Below are positions 62,755-64,000 of a DNA stretch of 64,000 nt, one piece after another. How positions within the stretch are numbered: the stretch's first letter is position 1; each line of letters starts with the position of its first letter. The notes under the pieces are model-generated. The model had not been told where the DNA came from. It did no database searches and saw only the letters and a program-made list of their open reading frames with translations. Origin of the DNA: Flavobacterium sp. SUN052 (GTDB lineage: Bacteria; Bacteroidota; Bacteroidia; Flavobacteriales; Flavobacteriaceae); assembly GCF_028867935.1 (NCBI RefSeq), contig NZ_JAPQNS010000018.1, forward strand, positions 71,923 to 135,922, in the 5' to 3' direction. The position numbers and the translations under genes are program-made.

Positions 62755-62780
62755 GGTGATCGATACGGGAATCGAACCCC
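62755..62780 (-). other. tRNA 3'-end fragment, attachment-site scar candidate
   Basis: Read on the minus strand this contains GGGGTTCGATTCCCGTATCGATCACC: a T-loop TTCGATT between G and C runs, then a 7-nt acceptor strand (ATCGATC) and ACC. No matching 5' acceptor (GATCGAT), D-arm or anticodon arm lies within 75 nt upstream, so it is not a complete tRNA. With its terminator intact it looks like the end of a tRNA gene used as an integration site. Confidence 0.6.
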
Positions 62781-62946
62781 AAGAATTAACGGTTTGATTA
62801 ATCGGATCTTACTGATCAAGTCTGTACACAAGCATAAGCAAAGTACAAAATAAACCTATTCCCAAGCCAGGGTTAAGACCCGTACTAAACTCTACCCTCA
62901 TTTGGGTGGGTCTAAATCGTATATATTAGCAAAAAATCTAAACACC

Positions 62947-63897
62947 ATGAATGAGAATAATTATAAGACTGTTGAGGTTGACTATTTTATCAAAGTAATT
63001 GAAGGTGAAAACATAGGCTATACCCATCCTCTGAGAGGGAATGTAAGGTATATGGAGAGTGAGACTCATAGACTTCAACGACAAGTAGGTATAGAGCCAG
63101 AACTGTTTATTAGATTCCCGCCTTTTGATGAGAGAGATAGATTTCGATATAAGCACATGGTGCAAGGGTCTGGAGCACCAATGGAGAAGTGGCCTGATTT
63201 TGACAAACCAATTGTCCATGTTATTCAGAATACTATAAACTGGGATCGTGGTATATCTGGTGGTTTTGACCTTAAACCAGAACTTACGCGGGGAATAGAT
63301 TTATACTCCTGCCACTTCAACGGATCTTGGACATTAAGGGATGTGCGATCAACCGCTTCGCTTATCCTCAATGATTGCAAGTTTGTAGGCAGGTCTGAAG
63401 ACAAGGAACGGGGGCAAGGTTTTTCGTTTATAGATTCAAAATTCAAAAAAATCAGCATTAACAACCTTTCGTCAATTGATGGTGAAAAAACATTTGGATT
63501 GCCTTCCCTTTCGCTGCATGATACTGTATGTGATGAGTTAGAATTAACAAACTGTCACATCAAAAAGCTAACGATTGATGGAGGTAAAAGCGCTATTAAA
63601 AGCCTGTGTATCCGAGACTGCCAAATTGAGGAGATGATTTTTATTGGAGGAGATTATGAATCATTCTCGATCAGCGGTGTAAGTCCAGATTCCAGTATAT
63701 ATTTCAGTGGTAGCGCTAAACTGTTTTCGCTATCTAATAAACAAGGGGGCGAAGTAAAAGATGAATCACAAATCCAGGAAATAGAAAGGAAAGGGAGTCA
63801 ACCAATAATAATACTTAAAAAGATTACTTTGAAGTTTAGTGTTCAAGACGTAAAAGGGGAGTTTTTAATTAATAATTTAAATGAGGGGTGGGCGTAA
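62947..63897 (+). CDS. Unknown protein, possibly beta-helical, in AT-rich DNA
   Basis: A 316-residue protein without signal peptide or membrane segment. The middle (about 120-270) repeats short strands with Cys, Leu and Ile at regular places (LYSCHFNGSWTL, LILNDCKFVG, LELTNCHIKKLTI, LCIRDCQIEEMIF), as in right-handed beta-helix or pentapeptide-like proteins. I do not recognise the family. The DNA is much more AT-rich than the aconitase side, and it lies just inside the tRNA-fragment scar, so it is probably horizontally acquired. ATG 62947 is chosen over an upstream TTG. Confidence 0.6.
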   Translation: MNENNYKTVEVDYFIKVIEGENIGYTHPLRGNVRYMESETHRLQRQVGIEPELFIRFPPFDERDRFRYKHMVQGSGAPMEKWPDFDKPIVHVIQNTINWDRGISGGFDLKPELTRGIDLYSCHFNGSWTLRDVRSTASLILNDCKFVGRSEDKERGQGFSFIDSKFKKISINNLSSIDGEKTFGLPSLSLHDTVCDELELTNCHIKKLTIDGGKSAIKSLCIRDCQIEEMIFIGGDYESFSISGVSPDSSIYFSGSAKLFSLSNKQGGEVKDESQIQEIERKGSQPIIILKKITLKFSVQDVKGEFLINNLNEGWA

Positions 63898-63907
63898 ATA
63901 GGAACCA

Positions 63908-63953
63908 GCGTGTGTTAAGGGATTGACGACCAAATCTTTCACCTTACACACGC
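63908..63953. terminator. Hairpin with one bulge after the unknown gene
   Basis: GCGTGTGTTAAGG (63908-63920) pairs with CCTTACACACGC (63942-63953) except for one bulged T. No T-run follows on the plus strand, so it could be a structural or regulatory element instead of a terminator. Confidence 0.45.
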
Positions 63954-63959
63954 GGCCCC

Positions 63960-64000
63960 ATGGAAGCGAAATTAACCTCTTTGCTTGAGTTTCTAAATGC
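63960..64000 (+). CDS. Start of a possible gene cut by the window edge
   Basis: ATG at 63960 opens a frame (MEAKLTSLLEFLN) that runs off the window. Too short to identify. Confidence 0.3.
   Translation, partial: MEAKLTSLLEFLN

Noticed and set aside
62755..62830. Complete tRNA gene on the minus strand
   Set aside because: Only the T-arm and 3' acceptor strand are recognisable; no 5' acceptor match, D-loop or anticodon stem could be drawn.

Overview
The window looks like chromosomal DNA from a Bacteroidota member, most likely the Cytophagales (Spirosoma-like). The evidence is a SusC/SusD pair with SusD-operon lipoproteins, a hybrid two-component system (HTCS) regulator, a Rho factor with a very long disordered insert, several TonB-dependent outer-membrane proteins, promoter candidates of the Bacteroidota TAnnTTTG type, and weak or absent Shine-Dalgarno sequences. 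The genus is an inference. Gene density is high and no rRNA, complete tRNA, transposase, integrase or CRISPR array is visible.

Layout. 1-2.4 kb: tail of a DUF2846-like gene, a secreted GH32 fructanase and an NTF2-like protein. 2.4-7.9 kb: YciE-like ferritin fold protein, topA, a sirtuin and an endonuclease III relative. 7.9-10.1 kb: an operon of a double-OmpA protein and two membrane-anchored helix-hairpin-helix paralogues. 10.4-14.9 kb: rho with a long leader, and a polytopic membrane protein. 15.1-24.4 kb: a peptidase block on the minus strand (M3, cyclophilin, DUF885, TPR histidine kinase, M13), in which two peptidase genes share a 31-bp direct-repeat element. 24.6-39.3 kb: a polysaccharide utilisation locus (HTCS, two alginate-lyase-fold/PL38-like lyases, DUF4466 and DUF5018-like lipoproteins, SusD, SusC, GH88) whose divergent promoter region carries four phased GTTC repeats. 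39.3-40.5 kb: an AT-rich patch with an Imm51-like lipoprotein, an unknown membrane protein and a 44-residue membrane protein coupled to lgt. 41.7-52.7 kb: housekeeping genes (dtd, deformylase-like, DJ-1/PfpI, O-methyltransferase, LysM lytic transglycosylase, DUF3109, alkyltransferase-like, mtgA, hemW, SDR, GNAT, DUF2064). 52.8-62.6 kb: a TonB-dependent receptor, a nucleoside hydrolase, a fibronectin type III repeat protein and aconitase. 62.7-64.0 kb: a tRNA 3'-end remnant followed by AT-rich, unrecognised sequence, probably the edge of a genomic island.

How genes work together. In the PUL, SusC/SusD would bind and import uronate-containing oligosaccharides, the two lyases would cut by beta-elimination, and the GH88 enzyme would remove the unsaturated terminal uronate; the HTCS is the likely regulator. 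A uronic-acid polymer (glucuronan- or alginate-like) is the best guess for substrate. 

The most unusual structural signals are: (1) the fibronectin-repeat gene is bracketed by a 73-bp near-perfect duplication of the 3' end of the nucleoside hydrolase gene, so it looks like an insertion that rebuilt its target gene; (2) a tRNA 3' fragment with its terminator but without the 5' part of the tRNA, adjoining AT-rich DNA; (3) phased direct-repeat operators in front of susC and in front of two metallopeptidase genes; (4) several long intergenic palindromes, some built from subunits of about 9 nt; (5) small genes of 50, 44 and 25 codons. All functional assignments are from reading the sequence; no database search was run.
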